Assembly (NCBI GenBank): GCA_029204225.1
Contig: CM055103.1
Coordinates: forward strand, 25,626,656 to 25,690,655
DNA length: 64,000 nt
Reading direction: 5' to 3'
Origin: Diphasiastrum complanatum
Taxonomy: Eukaryota; Streptophyta; Lycopodiopsida; Lycopodiales; Lycopodiaceae
Shown piece after piece: positions 11,641 to 23,266 of this stretch (position 1 is its first letter; the number at the start of each line of letters is the position of its first letter). Position numbers and translations under genes: made by a program. The notes beneath the pieces were generated by a model. That model saw only the letters and a list, made by a program, of their open reading frames with translations. It ran no database searches and was not told the origin of the DNA.

Positions 11641-12037
11641 AGAACATCAAAGTCCATTAGCCAAACCAATGGATAGTAGAACCCAAGAGAACCATGTATA
11701 AGCATGAAATGAGATAGAGAAGAGAGAAGATGACTCTCTCCACGAGTTACATCCTTTTATAGCAGGTCCAAACCCTATTTGGCCACTTGGCTTTCCCACC
11801 AAAATGCTAACCCTACCAATTTTGGGTCTAGATTCAATGTACCCAACTTATTCAAATTGAATCTACTCAAACTCGCATTCTATCTTTCCCACACTTTCAA
11901 AAAGTGTTTATTCAAATGAAATTTAGACTAATGAACTTTGAAAAGTCAACCTCTAAGTCTAAAACAAGTTTTGGCCTCAATATGCCAAATATGGAAATAT
12001 TGCAAAATGTGATGAAACTAGTTGAATCTTTCACACA
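11641..12037 (-). repeat. Solo or truncated LTR-like sequence with TATA box
   Basis: On the minus strand the block begins TGTGAAAGATTCAAC at about 12036. It contains a good TATA box (GCTATAAAAGGA, about 11755-11766) followed by a CT-rich leader. This matches the layout of the copia LTRs elsewhere in the window, which also begin TGTGAAA and carry a GATGACTCTCTC-like segment. It abuts the broken start of the Gypsy element at about 12040, so it probably marks a nested or recombination junction. No internal copia region accompanies it. Confidence 0.45.
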
Positions 12038-12043
12038 GGATAT

Positions 12044-12790
12044 ATGTGTCAACAAGATATTCAATCAGAGATGAGCGAGATTTCCTTATTAGATCGAACT
12101 TTGGATACGCCAATCACGTTTCCACTAAATGTGCTGAATGTAGTCTGGATACCAACGAAACCTATACCAGATCCAATTGAGGATGATCTCATACCAATTA
12201 GCCAAGCCTTAACTTATGATGGCAATGCAGAACTTACGGATGAACAGATTCTACATCATATGGATCCGACCAGATTTGGAGTGCGTAATATTCCTGATGA
12301 ACCAACAATCAAATCGTCCAAAGCAGTTATATTGGAGAGAGACAGAATCACAGGTTCGATGACGAAGAAACAAGCAAAGCAACATTATAATACGGTCCTG
12401 AAATGGGAAAATCCCTCTCAAAAGATCGATTCAAAGGAAGTACCCCTTCTATTGGATAAAGGCAAAGGAAAAGTCAAGAATGATTCTTCAATTCTGATCT
12501 CCAGCAAGACATCATCGTCTAGGAAGTCTTCACCTGTGAAGAAAGATTTATCATCCCGAAAGTCATCACCTCCACGATCAATTCCTGCTAAGAAGACTAA
12601 ACAAAGATTTAAGACAAGTCCTTTCAAAAAAGAACAAGCAAATGTAGTCCAGCATGATATGCCAGAGCATTTTAAATGTTATACACTGGATGATGTGGTT
12701 ATCATGTTACCTAAAGCACATCGTGATCTGAAGAACACATGCCGAAATCTAAAGAGGTTTACAATGGCCCAGCTAGGACGCAGCCAATGA
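12044..12790 (+). pseudogene. Gypsy polyprotein segment upstream of RT
   Basis: This 248-codon frame precedes the RT of the Gypsy element. It includes an acidic N-terminal part (NVVWIPTKPIPDPIEDD near residues 32-46) and a Lys/Ser-rich segment at about residues 140-200. The position fits the linker between protease and RT in Tat-like elements. I see no protease DSG/DTG motif, so protease has been lost or lies in deleted sequence. Its frame (2) differs from that of RT (frame 1), with an overlap at 12739-12790 that marks a frameshift. The assignment is by context; the segment itself has no diagnostic motif. Confidence 0.55.
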
Positions 12791-15546
12791 ATCTTGCAGA
12801 ACCAGGAAAACCAAAAAAGATTGTACAAGTGGGATCACAACTTACTCCTGAACAGTATCAAGCACTCCGTTTGTTACTTATTAAGTATCAAGATTGCTTT
12901 GCATGGACTTATCAAGATTTGAAGGGTTTTTCAACATCAGTCATTGAACATACCATACCTTTAGTACCTGATGCAGTACCAAAGATTACAAAGTTCTATC
13001 GTTGTAATCCTAATGTGGCAGATCTGATAAAGAAAGAACTTCAGAGATTGCTTGACGCCGATTTCATTTATGAGATCGAGCATACCAAATGGATTTCATC
13101 GATTGTCATTGTTCCTAAGAAAAATGAGAAATTGCGAATCTGTGTCTCAAAGCATTGAATAAAGTGACATAGAAGGATCACTTTTCGTTACCTTTTACCG
13201 CCTTGCTGGAGCGGAAGCTTATAGTTTCCTGCATGGATTTAGTGGTTACAACCAGGTTAAGATTGCACCTGCCGATCGCCACAAGACTGCTTTTGCAATA
13301 GAATGGGGCACCTATGCTTCAAAGTAATGCCGTTTGGACTCTGTAATGCACCAAGTTCATTCCAAAGAGTAATGCAATTTGCCTTTAAAGATTATCTGCA
13401 GAAATTCCTTGAAATTTACTTGGACGACTTGGGAGTTCATAGTACAGATACAGACCACCTGGATCGATTGGAGAAAGTCTTTGAAAGATGCCACAAATAT
13501 CACATTTCTCTGAATCTAGAAAAATGCCAGATATGGGCTTCTCACGGAGTGGTGCTTGGACATGTGATATCAAGACATGGTATTGCCACCGATTATTCTA
13601 AGATCAAAGTTATTGTGGAATTGCCACCGCCAGCAACAATTCGAGGAGTTTATGTGTTTATGGGTCATGCGAACTACTATCGAATTTTTATTATTTTCTT
13701 TGCGGATTTAGCACGACCTATATACAAATTAACTATTGTTCCTATTTGGACAATAGAGACATTAGAAGCCTTTGAAAAGTTAAAAAAAGCATTATCTTCA
13801 GCACCAATTCTGCGTTCTCTAGATTGGACATTAGAGTTTCATGTTCATACAGATGCCTCAACATACGCCATTGGATCAGTTTTCACGCAGCCAGGTGAAT
13901 ATAAGAAGGATTATCCTATACGATTTGCAAGCAGACAACTTACAGATCCAGAAAAGAATTATTCAACAACAGAACGTGAAGCGTTGGCCATGATTTTTTT
14001 TGTTCGAAAATTTCATCCCTACCTCATGGAAATGCACTTTGCATTTTATACGGATCATCAACCGTTACTTTACTTGGTAAATAAGACGTGTAATACTGGA
14101 CGTATTGCAAGATGGTTATTATTATTGACTGAATTTGACATTTGAATTGTGGTCAGAAAGGGGAAGCAACATTATCTAGCCGATCACATTTCGTGAATTG
14201 AATCCGCACCAGTTAATAATGAAGTGGATGATGAACTACAAGATGCTGTGTTGTTCTATGTTGAAGCAGTACCTGAGTGGGCGGCACATATTGTTGAGTA
14301 CCTGATGCTAGGACAACCGAATGACTCTTTGACAAAAGTACAGAAATGACAATTGATTCATAAGGCTCAATCTTATCAATTAATTACAGGACAATTGTAT
14401 CGTCGTGGATCAGATAATATTTTACTAAGATGTGTTTTACCGCATGAAGTACCAGATTTAATCATGTTTTCACATGATGGCATGAGTGGAGGACACTTCT
14501 CTACAGATATTACTGTTCGCAAACTTTTGCAATCTGGTTGTTGGTGGCCTACGCTTCATAAGGACACAAAAAATTTTATTCAGACATGTGATGTCTGCCA
14601 GCGAGCACAACGGCCTACTCGACAGAATTATGAACCCTTACATCAGGTTTTATCGCAAACACCGTTTGAAAAATAGGGACTGGATTATGTTGGTCCTATT
14701 CATCCCGTTGCGCAAGGATCTCAGGCCCGATACATTATCGTCGCAACTGATTATATGACCAAGTGGGTTGAAGCCAAAGTTGTCAAAGTGGCTAATGCGA
14801 AATCTACGGCCAAGTTTCTATATGAAAATATTATAATCAGATTTGGATGTCCGATCGAAATTGTCAGTGATCGGGGTACACACTTTGTTAATCAAACAAT
14901 AAAGTGTTTATTGGAAGATTTTTTTGTTATACACAGATTTAGTACTCCCTATTATCCCAGAGGGAATGGCCAAGCTGAATCTTCCAATAAGATTCTCTGC
15001 ACTATTATGACAAAGACAGTTGAATCAAGTCGGTCTGATTGGGAACAAAAATTGTATGCAGCATTATGGGCATTCAGGACCGCTTACAAAAATAGTACAA
15101 ATCAAACACCTTTTCAACTGGTATATGGTCAAGATGTTGTTATGTCAATTGAATTTTTAATCCCATCTTTATGCATAGCAGCAATGGAACGATTAAATGA
15201 TGATCAGTCTTTACAACTTCATCATGAAGCGTTGCACAAATTATGTGAAACCCGATTGATGGCAGTTCACGCCTTAGCAGCAGAGAAAGCCCGCCGCAAG
15301 GCATGGCACGATCGTCGATTGCACAAGAAAGATCTGGAAGCAGGAGATCTTGCATTGATGTACAAAACCAAGCTGATCAAGGGTAAGTTGAAGTTTACTG
15401 GTGAAGGCCCGTATAAAGTGAATGAAATCCTGAACTATGGCGCAGTAATTCTTGAGCACTTGGATGGAAAACGATTTGATACTCTGGTAAATGGCAGCCG
15501 ATTACGCAAGTTTTGGCAGCCTGCTCCGCCAGTTCAGCAAGCCTGA
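12739..15546 (+). pseudogene. Gypsy pol remnant: RT, RNase H and integrase
   Basis: The segments 12739-13158, 13303-14145, 14353-14676 and 14755-15546 all lie in one forward frame. They are separated by stops and a frameshifted stretch at about 13140-13300. RT fingers appear first (KKELQRLLDADFIYEIEH), then the palm with VMPFGLCNAPSSFQRVM and the YLDD catalytic box at 13417-13428. RNase H shows HTDAS, TEREALA and YTDHQPL. Integrase has the His-His-Cys-Cys zinc region ending CDVCQ and catalytic-core motifs SDRGTHF and NGQAESSNK. Stops interrupt GLDYVGP-type sequence (TGG read as TAG near 14675) and Arg positions (CGA read as TGA). It is inactive but easily recognised. Confidence 0.88.
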
Positions 15547-16268
15547 TCTCAATATATTTTTTTATTTTAATTGTTTTCAGTATTTAATTTGTTGACTTTT
15601 TTTTGGAAAAAGACAGTTAAAAAAAAAACAAGAAAAAGAGAAAAATGAAAAAAATAAGGAAAGACTGATGAGCAAAAGTCAGAAAGTCATCAGCATAAGG
15701 AAAAGGAAGCACAATATTTTTTTTTTATGGAAAATGACTTAGAAAACCACTGTTTTGGACAGATTTGGCCAATACAGTATCAGAAACCTTCGTTGAGCCC
15801 TCAGATTGTACATCCACCATTGATTTATGTAAATTGAAGTGGGCGTCTGACAAGAGAAAATTTAATTTTTGAGTCAGACAAATGTTCAGTGATATGCCAT
15901 TTTGAGAACCTTCGCCGAGCATCATAACCTCATTATGAACCTTCGCCGACCTGCTAGATGATCTTAAAATGTCAAAATTAGGCTGTCCATAGGTTCATAT
16001 TGTGAAAAAATGCATTTATGACAGTACCTGCGCGAAGGTTCATCCTTCGCTAGCTCTGGAAACGTTCGTTGATAGGTTCAGATCCCTAGAAACCTTCGCC
16101 GAGATTTTTATTGCCTATTTTTACAGTACTGTACATGCCTGCAAATTTTTGTTCAGAGCTGATCACCCCAACTACTATTCAGTGTAATGGACCCACCAAA
16201 TTTACCTATAAGTTGGCTGAATTCGATTCATTCCTCACTTGTGCTAGCGAAGCTCTTGCAAATTTTTC
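15547..16268 (+). repeat. Gypsy spacer with ACCTTCGCCGAG-type short repeats
   Basis: The spacer between integrase and the extra ORF starts with a long A-rich stretch (about 15600-15730). It then contains scattered copies of a 10-12-bp word, ACCTTCGYYGAG: near 15788 (ACCTTCGTTGAG), 15910 (ACCTTCGCCGAG), 15938 (ACCTTCGCCGAC), 16062 (ACGTTCGTTGAT) and 16091 (ACCTTCGCCGAG). An inverted relative, GCGAAGGTTC, lies near 16030. No convincing protein frame runs through it. Confidence 0.6.
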
Positions 16269-16339
16269 TTGCGACCAAAGCCTTCTAAATTTCCTGCATT
16301 GCCTTCTGATACACTTTCACATGGTTATAATTCCTTTCT

Positions 16340-18448
16340 GATCATCATGTCTTCTACCGATACTCCCCAGTCTCCGCGCTATACTATCCATCGTGATGTC
16401 CCATCTGCAACGGACATCATGATTCTTCCTAGCACAAGCATGGTCACTCAGTGGATGACCCTTGCGGAGCCTCTACTTACTGCAATGGGTATTCATGAGA
16501 GAGTCTTTTCGGGACGCATCAATATGGATTTCATCACTCTTGCCTTCAGTACGTGGAAGGAAGAGAAATCAAGTTCGATGATTCTGACCTCCTTGGGGCC
16601 ACCAAAATCTTTGAAATGCCCCAGAGCCCAGCGCCCTTTAAACCCCAATTCCCTGGAAGAGGATTCGGACATATCCATGAATCTATTGTTGGTGTCGAAG
16701 ATGCCAGTTAGCAACCACCCACACAAGGTAGCCCAGCCACACTTCGGGTCGACACAGTTGTAAAGTCACCAAAGCAGTTCGATGCCACGGTTCCTGAAGG
16801 ATTTGAAGAAGAAAAGACCTTGGCACCTATTCCACACCTACCAAGGACAGTACCATCAGGGTCTCCTGCTGCTGCCACCTCCACGACCGTCGATTCTGGT
16901 GATTCTCTAGGGTTAGTTTCCAGCCTTGGGCAAGTGATCCAGTCTATGCTGGATAAGAAGAAGGAAATGGAGCAGAGGATCTCTGATCTAGGATCCGAAA
17001 ACACTTTGATCAGCTACAAAATTGTCCAGTTGGATCGAGAGGTGAAGATAGCCAAGCAACATGAAGAAAAGGCTGAAAGCGAAAAGACATTGGCCCAGCA
17101 ACAAGTTGATCGCTTGGAAACCTACATCAGCTCCCTGCAAGACGCCTTGACAACCCCACAGGATCAGGTAGATAAGGCAATGCAAGATGCCAAGCAATAG
17201 GTGCAGTTGCTGAAGGGGCAGTTATAAATGGCCGAACAAGATCGCACATGGCTTCAAGGTGAATTGGATGCGACCACCCTTGAGCGTGATGCCTATCTGA
17301 AAACACAAATATCCGATCATCCGGTCACACCGACGGAGGTTGCATATTTGTTCAAGAAAGTGAAAACATACAAAGTGGCCCTTCAGGGATTCCAAGGCCG
17401 CTTTGATAGGTTCAAAGGAGCAGCTTCAATTGAGTTGGCAAAGGCAAAAGAGACCATCAACGCCTATGAAAAAGCTGCCGCTCAAGTGTTGGAAGTCGGA
17501 CCACAAATCCCCATCCCGGTCATGCCGCAGTTCTCCCCTTCGCGCCAAGAAGCTGTACAAATGGATACAGGGGTTGATTCGAGCATGGACCAGGGGGCAG
17601 CTCCAGATCTAGCAGATCAACTGCCAACCATACAAGCAATACAACCGGGTCCATCCTCATCAAGGACAAGCCATTTATTCAGAAGGCCCATCAGCGTCGA
17701 GGACCAGATCCAGACCTTCTTAAAGCAACATCCACATGAGTCCTCGCATGGTGGATGGGTTCTCAAATTTAAGACCTCCGAGATCAAGGCCGGTAAAGAA
17801 TTGGACAAAATACCTGCACTGGGAGAGCAGCCGACATGGAGAATCACAATTTTTGAGAAAACTCAAGAATCAATTAGGAGTTACGTCGCCAGCCCTTGCC
17901 AGTTGCGGGTAGATCCTTATTACATGCCAATGCCGCGAAGACAAAAATGGAAAGATTTGGGATTGGCTATGGACAAAATCACCATCCATACACCCAATTG
18001 GCCAATCATCCATCAGCCTTACGGCTGTAACATTTCAGTGGACTTTCATCGGGCCTTACAAGCATAGTAGAGAGAGTATGTCCACTCTCCGGATCCAACG
18101 GTGTGACAATCGGCAATGTTTGCAAAAGATCTAACTCTGTTGGCGTCAGTGGCAACCAAATGGGACGATTGCCTTCCTACCTTGGCATTCGATCCAAATA
18201 AGTCGATGGCCTCAGAGCAAATCAAAGATCAGCTGCCGATTGTTCGACTGTATTTCCGTGCGGCTATGAGGGGAGGCTATTGGGAATCCTGCTTCACCTC
18301 ATGGACAACTTCCAAGTGGATTGTCGGAGCCCACCATTGTTTCCTGCCGCATTATTTGGATTTCAATACTGCACGCCTTGACTTTATGGAGAAGGTGCAG
18401 TATCATTTAATTAAGATTCGGTGCGAAGCCAATAAAAGTCCCCAATAA
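16340..18448 (+). pseudogene. Extra sense ORF of Gypsy element, coiled-coil protein
   Basis: Downstream of integrase there is a further coding unit on the same strand. An N-terminal part runs from about 16347 (MSSTDTPQSPRYTIHRD) in one frame. After a frameshift near 16600-16820, the segments 16820-17200, 17228-18067 and 18116-18448 share a single frame interrupted by a few stops (CAG to TAG near 17198, CAA to TAA near 17225, and TAG/TGA near 18065-18110). Residues encoded at 16930-17200 form a long heptad-like coiled coil (KKKEMEQRISDL, then QLDREVKIAKQHEEKAES). The C-terminal part is Trp-rich and globular-looking. Tat-lineage Gypsy elements are known to carry additional ORFs, but I do not recognise this protein, and no env-type signal peptide or TM segment is obvious. 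Confidence 0.6.
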
Positions 18449-18494
18449 CTGCATATTGCAGGTGTCGTGGGACCACCACCAGTTTTGGTGGGGG

Positions 18495-19285
18495 ATATTA
18501 TTGGAGGGTTTGCGGATCCCAAGGAAACCCTAACCCTAGTTAATAAGTGAGAGGAATTTGGCACCCTGCATGTGTAAGTCCAACCCAATGATCACATAGT
18601 TATTTGATTAATTAGAATGTTAATAAAAGGACTTTAGGTCTTTTTGCAGGACTTTTAATGTCGCAGGGCCTAAATGTCAAGTTAGTGAATAAAGTTGGGT
18701 TTCCCTCCAATTTTGATGGTTCCCACACTTTTTTAAATTTGAATAAAAAGAGAGGCAAGACTGGACCAATAGGATTCAGAGGCCGGGGTCCTCCTCTCTA
18801 TTATAAAAAGGGACCAACTCGAGCTGCTCCTAATGTTCATTTCCTCATTTCAATAAAGCAGATTGGTTCTCTTTAGAAATGGATTGATGAATGTCTTTGC
18901 TCTTCCTCTCTTTTCCTCCATTTTTCATGCTTTCTTTGGATTTTGCTAATTGTTGGATTTGATCATTATTGGGGTTGCTATTTCTTATGCTTTTCGGGAG
19001 AGAGAAGAGTAAGTTTCTATCATTGTTGTGGATTTAGGGTTAATGGATGTTAGTGTTAGATCCTCCATTCGTGTTGAAATCTGAACTATACTATCGCTCT
19101 CATGGGAACAAACCTTCGCGTGACAACTAACTCCGTCTCTTTGAGGCTAGATTGACTAGATCTTGGATTCATGTTAGGCAAGTAAAGAAACCCACTACAC
19201 ATGTCTGTGCCATACTATTCCATAGATCAATTTTTAACTAATCCTGACTTTGAGTTATTTTCAGTTTCTTGTGCACGTCTCATGT
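18495..19285 (+). repeat. Probable 3' LTR of the Gypsy element
   Basis: A purine-rich tract (GGTGGGGGATATTAT, about 18487-18501) is followed by noncoding sequence. That sequence contains a TATA-like element (TATTATAAAAAGGG at about 18799-18812) and, about 45 bp downstream, an AATAAAG polyadenylation-type signal (about 18851). This is an LTR-like promoter/terminator pairing. No 5' partner LTR is present in the window, so borders are approximate. The right limit is set by the start of the minus-strand copia gag. Confidence 0.5.
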
Positions 19286-19512
19286 CATGCTGAAAAAAAA
19301 AAAACAAATAATCTGAAATGAAGATCCTTCACTCTCAAACCATAATTTGAGGCACTCTCATCACTCCTTTGGTAACTTTGGAAGATTTGATTTCTAAGAG
19401 TGGGCAACCTAGATGTGTTCTTGGCCTCATAGAAGGCTTTTAGTGTGTCCCAAGTCTCCTTGGCCGAGGTGGAAGAGCCAATCTCTCTCAACACTTCATT
19501 GGATCCATTCAT
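19286..19512 (-). pseudogene. Copia gag N-terminal fragment
   Basis: A 75-codon minus-strand frame beginning MNGSNEVLREIGSSTSAKE has the UBN2 Gag pattern: AKETWDTLKAFYEAKNTSRL, then LRNQIFQSYQRSDESASNY and LRVKDL. It closely parallels residues 71-130 of the gag at 36500-37626. It lacks the C-terminal half and the zinc knuckle and ends in the A-rich junction near 19290-19300. The PBS-like motif at 19537-19548 lies only 24 bp upstream of this Met. The fragment aligns from about residue 71 of the intact gag, so the true N-terminus is missing or deleted. Confidence 0.75.
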
Positions 19513-20525
19513 CTTTGTTTGTGATGGTACTCATCAGCTCTAACACCAATGGATAAAGAAGAAATGATAAACAATATTATTAGGATCTAGATTATTTGGA
19601 GAACGGAGATTATAGAGTAGTTTTGATTGTGTTGATTAAGAGTATCAGTGTAGGAGTCTTAGACTACCATAAAGAGATATTGCAGAAAAACAATTAGGCT
19701 TCTGAGACAACCATGCAATCCTTTGATTCTGATATTCTGATAAAGAAATGTAAAGACAATTAGGCATCAAAGGCAGCCATACATTTCTTCGTTTATGATA
19801 CTTGCAGAAGAAGAGTGAGAGTCAATAAACATTCAACAAGAATGCAATAAGATAGAACAATAGCAAATCTATATATTAGTGTTGTAATAACAACGATCAT
19901 ATCACAAGACAATTGTACTGATAAGCACATAGTCCTACTTACATAAACAAAACAATTGCTATCATTCTGAATATTTTTTTCTCTTTCTATAATCACTAAC
20001 TCTAAGGAGTCGGGTACTAGAAGACCAGTTTTACAAGATCGTTAACAGTCGTTTAACTAATTAATTAGAACAGTTATTATTGGAGCATGAGACAAATGAG
20101 CTCTCTCACTCTTTAATAGTAGTTTGAGATCCAAGAGGAGTAGTAAGAAAGTGAAATGATTGGATCTCTTACATAGCATCTCTAAATTTGATTGGTCTAG
20201 TGAGTTGTCCCCTCCTACATGTGATTGGACCAATTCTATGCATCTCTCTCTTTTGATTAGTCACATGACAACATTACAACACAAAATCATGCCAAATGTC
20301 AAAGGCCTAAACTACTTCAAGCTAAGTCAAAGCTACTTTTGGCCTAATCACCTACTAACATGTATACAAGGGGTATTTTTGGCATAGGACCCCCAAAACT
20401 CAAATTCAAGGCCTATTGACTATTCAAACTCAGCATAAATGAACTAAGCCTTGGGTTCTCCTACCACACTCATTAGGTGTAGCTGGGCAAAAACCTCTCC
20501 CTTTTCTCTTTCCTCATTGGACACG
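19286..20525 (-). mobile_element. 5' end of a Ty1/copia element (LTR, PBS, partial gag)
   Basis: Reading the minus strand, an LTR-like block (about 20525 down to 19549) ends at TCTTTATCCAT. It is followed immediately by a primer-binding-site variant TGGTGTTAGAGC (19537-19548), which has two mismatches to the canonical TGGTATCAGAGC. A gag start follows. Gag then stops abruptly at an A-rich junction next to the Gypsy LTR. No protease, integrase or RT from this copy is seen. It is a broken 5' end, probably truncated by or against the Gypsy element. Confidence 0.6.
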
Positions 20526-21374
20526 TTAGGTATGGGTGTTCGTACTCACAATTACGGCAAAGTGGTACGAAATTGCCTTGCAGCTTGTTAGGACACTTGG
20601 AGATTCTATGATTCTCTCCATTACCTTCATGTAACAATTCACATGAATCACTGGGTGAAATGTCACCTTACATTAGAAATCAATATTCAAAAGTTAAAGA
20701 AACAAACAATTATAGTCCAAGACTATCCAAATTTCATGTAGACCTGCCATAAATGCTTCTTGGTACAAATACACTTAGATTTATAAAAAAATTAAGGTAA
20801 CAATTCATCCTACCAAAATCTCTTAGGAGATCCATCAAGATAACATGATTTTAACTCATTTCTGAGTACCCCAGATACTCTCTTGAGTTAAGTGCTCTAT
20901 TCCTAGCCTCACATGCAAGAAATTAGCAACCATACCGTCTTAATAGATTTAACTCTCCTAATTGATCAATGATTTAGGCTAAAAACAATACACAAGCATT
21001 GACTTTCCTTGACTACAATCTGTAGTAGAATTTCAGCCACTAAAGTAAGCAAATTTCTCATGAGCCAAAATAAATTACCATTATGAAAATGTATGTGAGT
21101 CCACACAATCTCAAGTATGCACTGGAGTAAAAAAAATTTAGATTATCAGCTGACTGATCTAGATTCTTGACTCATTCAATAGATCAAGAATTACTCATCT
21201 CTTAAGAATAATCATAATTCCTTATAATCTTCAATTTATAATTAAGTGTCAATTTATGATCCATCATTTAGAATCGTATGATTCGTCAATCATAATTTAC
21301 AAGATTCCAAAACCATACATAATCACTAAAAGACACTGGAGTATATGTAAAACATATCACTCAGCCTCCTCCTA
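20526..21374. other. Intergenic AT-rich DNA, no gene seen
   Basis: AT-rich sequence with only short frames. No TE domain, RNA gene or strong repeat was recognised. Confidence 0.45.
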
Positions 21375-21433
21375 GACTTTGTACACAAAAACTTTCTCCA
21401 ATGAAGTGCTTCTGTAGAGAATCTCCAATTTCT

Positions 21434-22038
21434 TTGAAAATTGTAGCGAAATTTTGCTTTTTGTGTTTCTGTTGTTTGTTTTTCCAGGATCCTAAGCAAG
21501 CGACTACAGATCACAGATCATGATAGAATCAATCGAGAAGACGACACGACAAAGAAGAGGTGGAGAAGAGAACAATTGTATTTTCTGTTTTTTGTTTTTG
21601 GGTGAGTCGTTCAGTGTCTCGCGGCCTGACGCTCACCTCAATCACTGTGTTTTGCTCGTCGGCAGACTTTCATGCACAGCTCTACTCTCTATCTTCCTCT
21701 CTCGTTTTTTTTTTGTGTTAATCAAAAATGCGTATTTATCTTCATTGTGTGGAGTTTACAAGATAGTTAATCAGAGAATTACAAGACAAGTTAATGCTAA
21801 TCAACTAGCTAGTTATTCTCTATTATCGTTGTTTCTTTCAGCTAAGCGTGAAGCACAATACACCACGCTCATCGAGCTGCCAGTTGGCAACGCGAATTGT
21901 TTTTTTTCGTTTTGTGTCTTTTCGTCATCTGGTCGTCGGGCCGAATCACGAATACTTTTCTTTCGGTCTTCGGGGTATGTTCGTCTTTCGCTTCGCTTCG
22001 TCACCTTCGCGACAAAGTTGCAGGAGTTCACAATTTCT
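21434..22038. mobile_element. ~605-bp insertion relative to paralogous block
   Basis: The left duplication copy runs continuously from CTCCAAATTG to CATCACC (about 7113-7140). The right copy has about 605 extra bases between the corresponding points. The extra DNA is flanked by an 8-bp direct repeat CAATTTCT (21426-21433 and 22031-22038), a possible target-site duplication. The insert is relatively GC-rich near 21600-21680 and 21880-22010, has a T-rich run and carries no convincing protein frame or inverted termini. It could instead be a deletion in the left copy. Confidence 0.45.
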
Positions 22039-22609
22039 GACAAAAATTGCATCACTCGACATCACCACATCAATCATTGTTCCATTTTCCAACACACATT
22101 CATTGCAAAAACCACCTACATTGCTTGCCACCTCACCTAGATCATTTGTAGATACTTGCATTCTATGACAAAAAAAAAATTTCGATTATTTGTTTTAACA
22201 CTTTTTTGTTGGATGGGTTTTTGAGTTATGCTCTTTTAGTCTAAGCCTATCACTTGGGTGGATAGTAACTTGTAAATATCGTCTCCTAGCATAGCCTCAT
22301 TTATAACAATCATCACACCCCCACCAAATCCATCACTGTTGTACTAATTACACAGTTTCCACCACACAACATTGACAACATCAATCACACCACCACCAAA
22401 TCCATCATTTGTACTAATTACACAGTTCCCACCACACAACATTCACAACAACTTACCTCTATAATTGCACCACAGCTAAAACAATATAACATAAAGCAGT
22501 GTTCGGAGAAGCTGCCAAAGTCCAAGAATGGAACCGACAACTCTTATTAGAAACCGGCACGCTCAAAAACTTGCAAGTTTTCTTAGGTCATAGAATAATG
22601 TATAACCGG

Positions 22610-23253
22610 TGTGAAAAAAGTGGATCTTGAATGGATCCAAACTCCCAAAATACTTGGCTAAGATCTTTGCACAACAAGCTAGAAATGGCAAAGCATCCAA
22701 ATGCTATCTTTGATACACATGAACTTGACAAAGCATTCAAGAGACAAAAGAAACTAATAATAGGTACTGATGGCAACCAAAAATAACAACAAACAAGGCT
22801 CCCAACAACAGCCTACCACTTTTGAAAACCTCTTAAGATCATACACAAAAGCTTGAAGACAATACACAAAGCAATGCTCACAATGGAGGAAGAAACTGTG
22901 GCAATGATCTATTGATCTCTCTCAACAATACAATAAGTTTCTCCAACCCGATCTCCACGAATTTCAGCCTAATATAAGTATGAGAGATGACTCTTTCTCC
23001 TCTCCCTAGAACTTAGGACCCAATTTTAGGGCACCAGTAGTCTAAAATAGCCAATTTTGGCCTATATGTCCAAATAACATGATTTTGGTGTCATTTTGAA
23101 GGTCCTGAAGTTTGAGACTTCTTCAACATGAAATATATACTAAAATAAAAGTATCTAGGCCTCTTTCACACGTGTGAAAGGTTAAATCCAAAATTATGTA
23201 CAAAAATTGTCAATTTAGGCCTCAAACTAGCTAGGAAACGTTGACAATTTTCA
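22610..23253 (-). repeat. 3' LTR of the 22.6-28.4 kb copia-type element
   Basis: It aligns with 27869-28377. Shared landmarks include TGTGAAAAAAGTGGATCTTG at the plus-strand start, the CTCAACAATACAATAAG segment, and the end CGTTGACAATTTTCA. It is longer than its partner by about 135 bp, present at about 22685-22820 and absent from the other LTR. Confidence 0.88.
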
Positions 23254-23266
23254 CTCCCTCTTCAAC

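Larger units (their letters stand above)
12038..19285 (+). mobile_element. Decayed Ty3/Gypsy element, Tat-like, 5'-truncated
   Basis: The order is: pre-RT region (12044-12790), RT-RNaseH-integrase (12739-15546), a noncoding spacer with short repeats (15550-16268), a sense-strand extra ORF (16340-18448), then an LTR-like end (about 18495-19285). The integrase domain is followed by no chromodomain, and the WVEA-type integrase sequence fits the Tat/Athila side of plant Gypsy elements. No gag, protease or 5' LTR is found upstream, because the element starts abruptly next to LTR-like DNA at 12037. Multiple stops and frameshifts show that it is inactive. Boundaries at the 3' end are approximate. 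Confidence 0.75.

Noticed and set aside
21520-22140. 206-codon plus-strand frame
   Set aside because: Its composition follows T-rich and pyrimidine-rich DNA, it has no domain, and it crosses the border of the 605-bp insertion.
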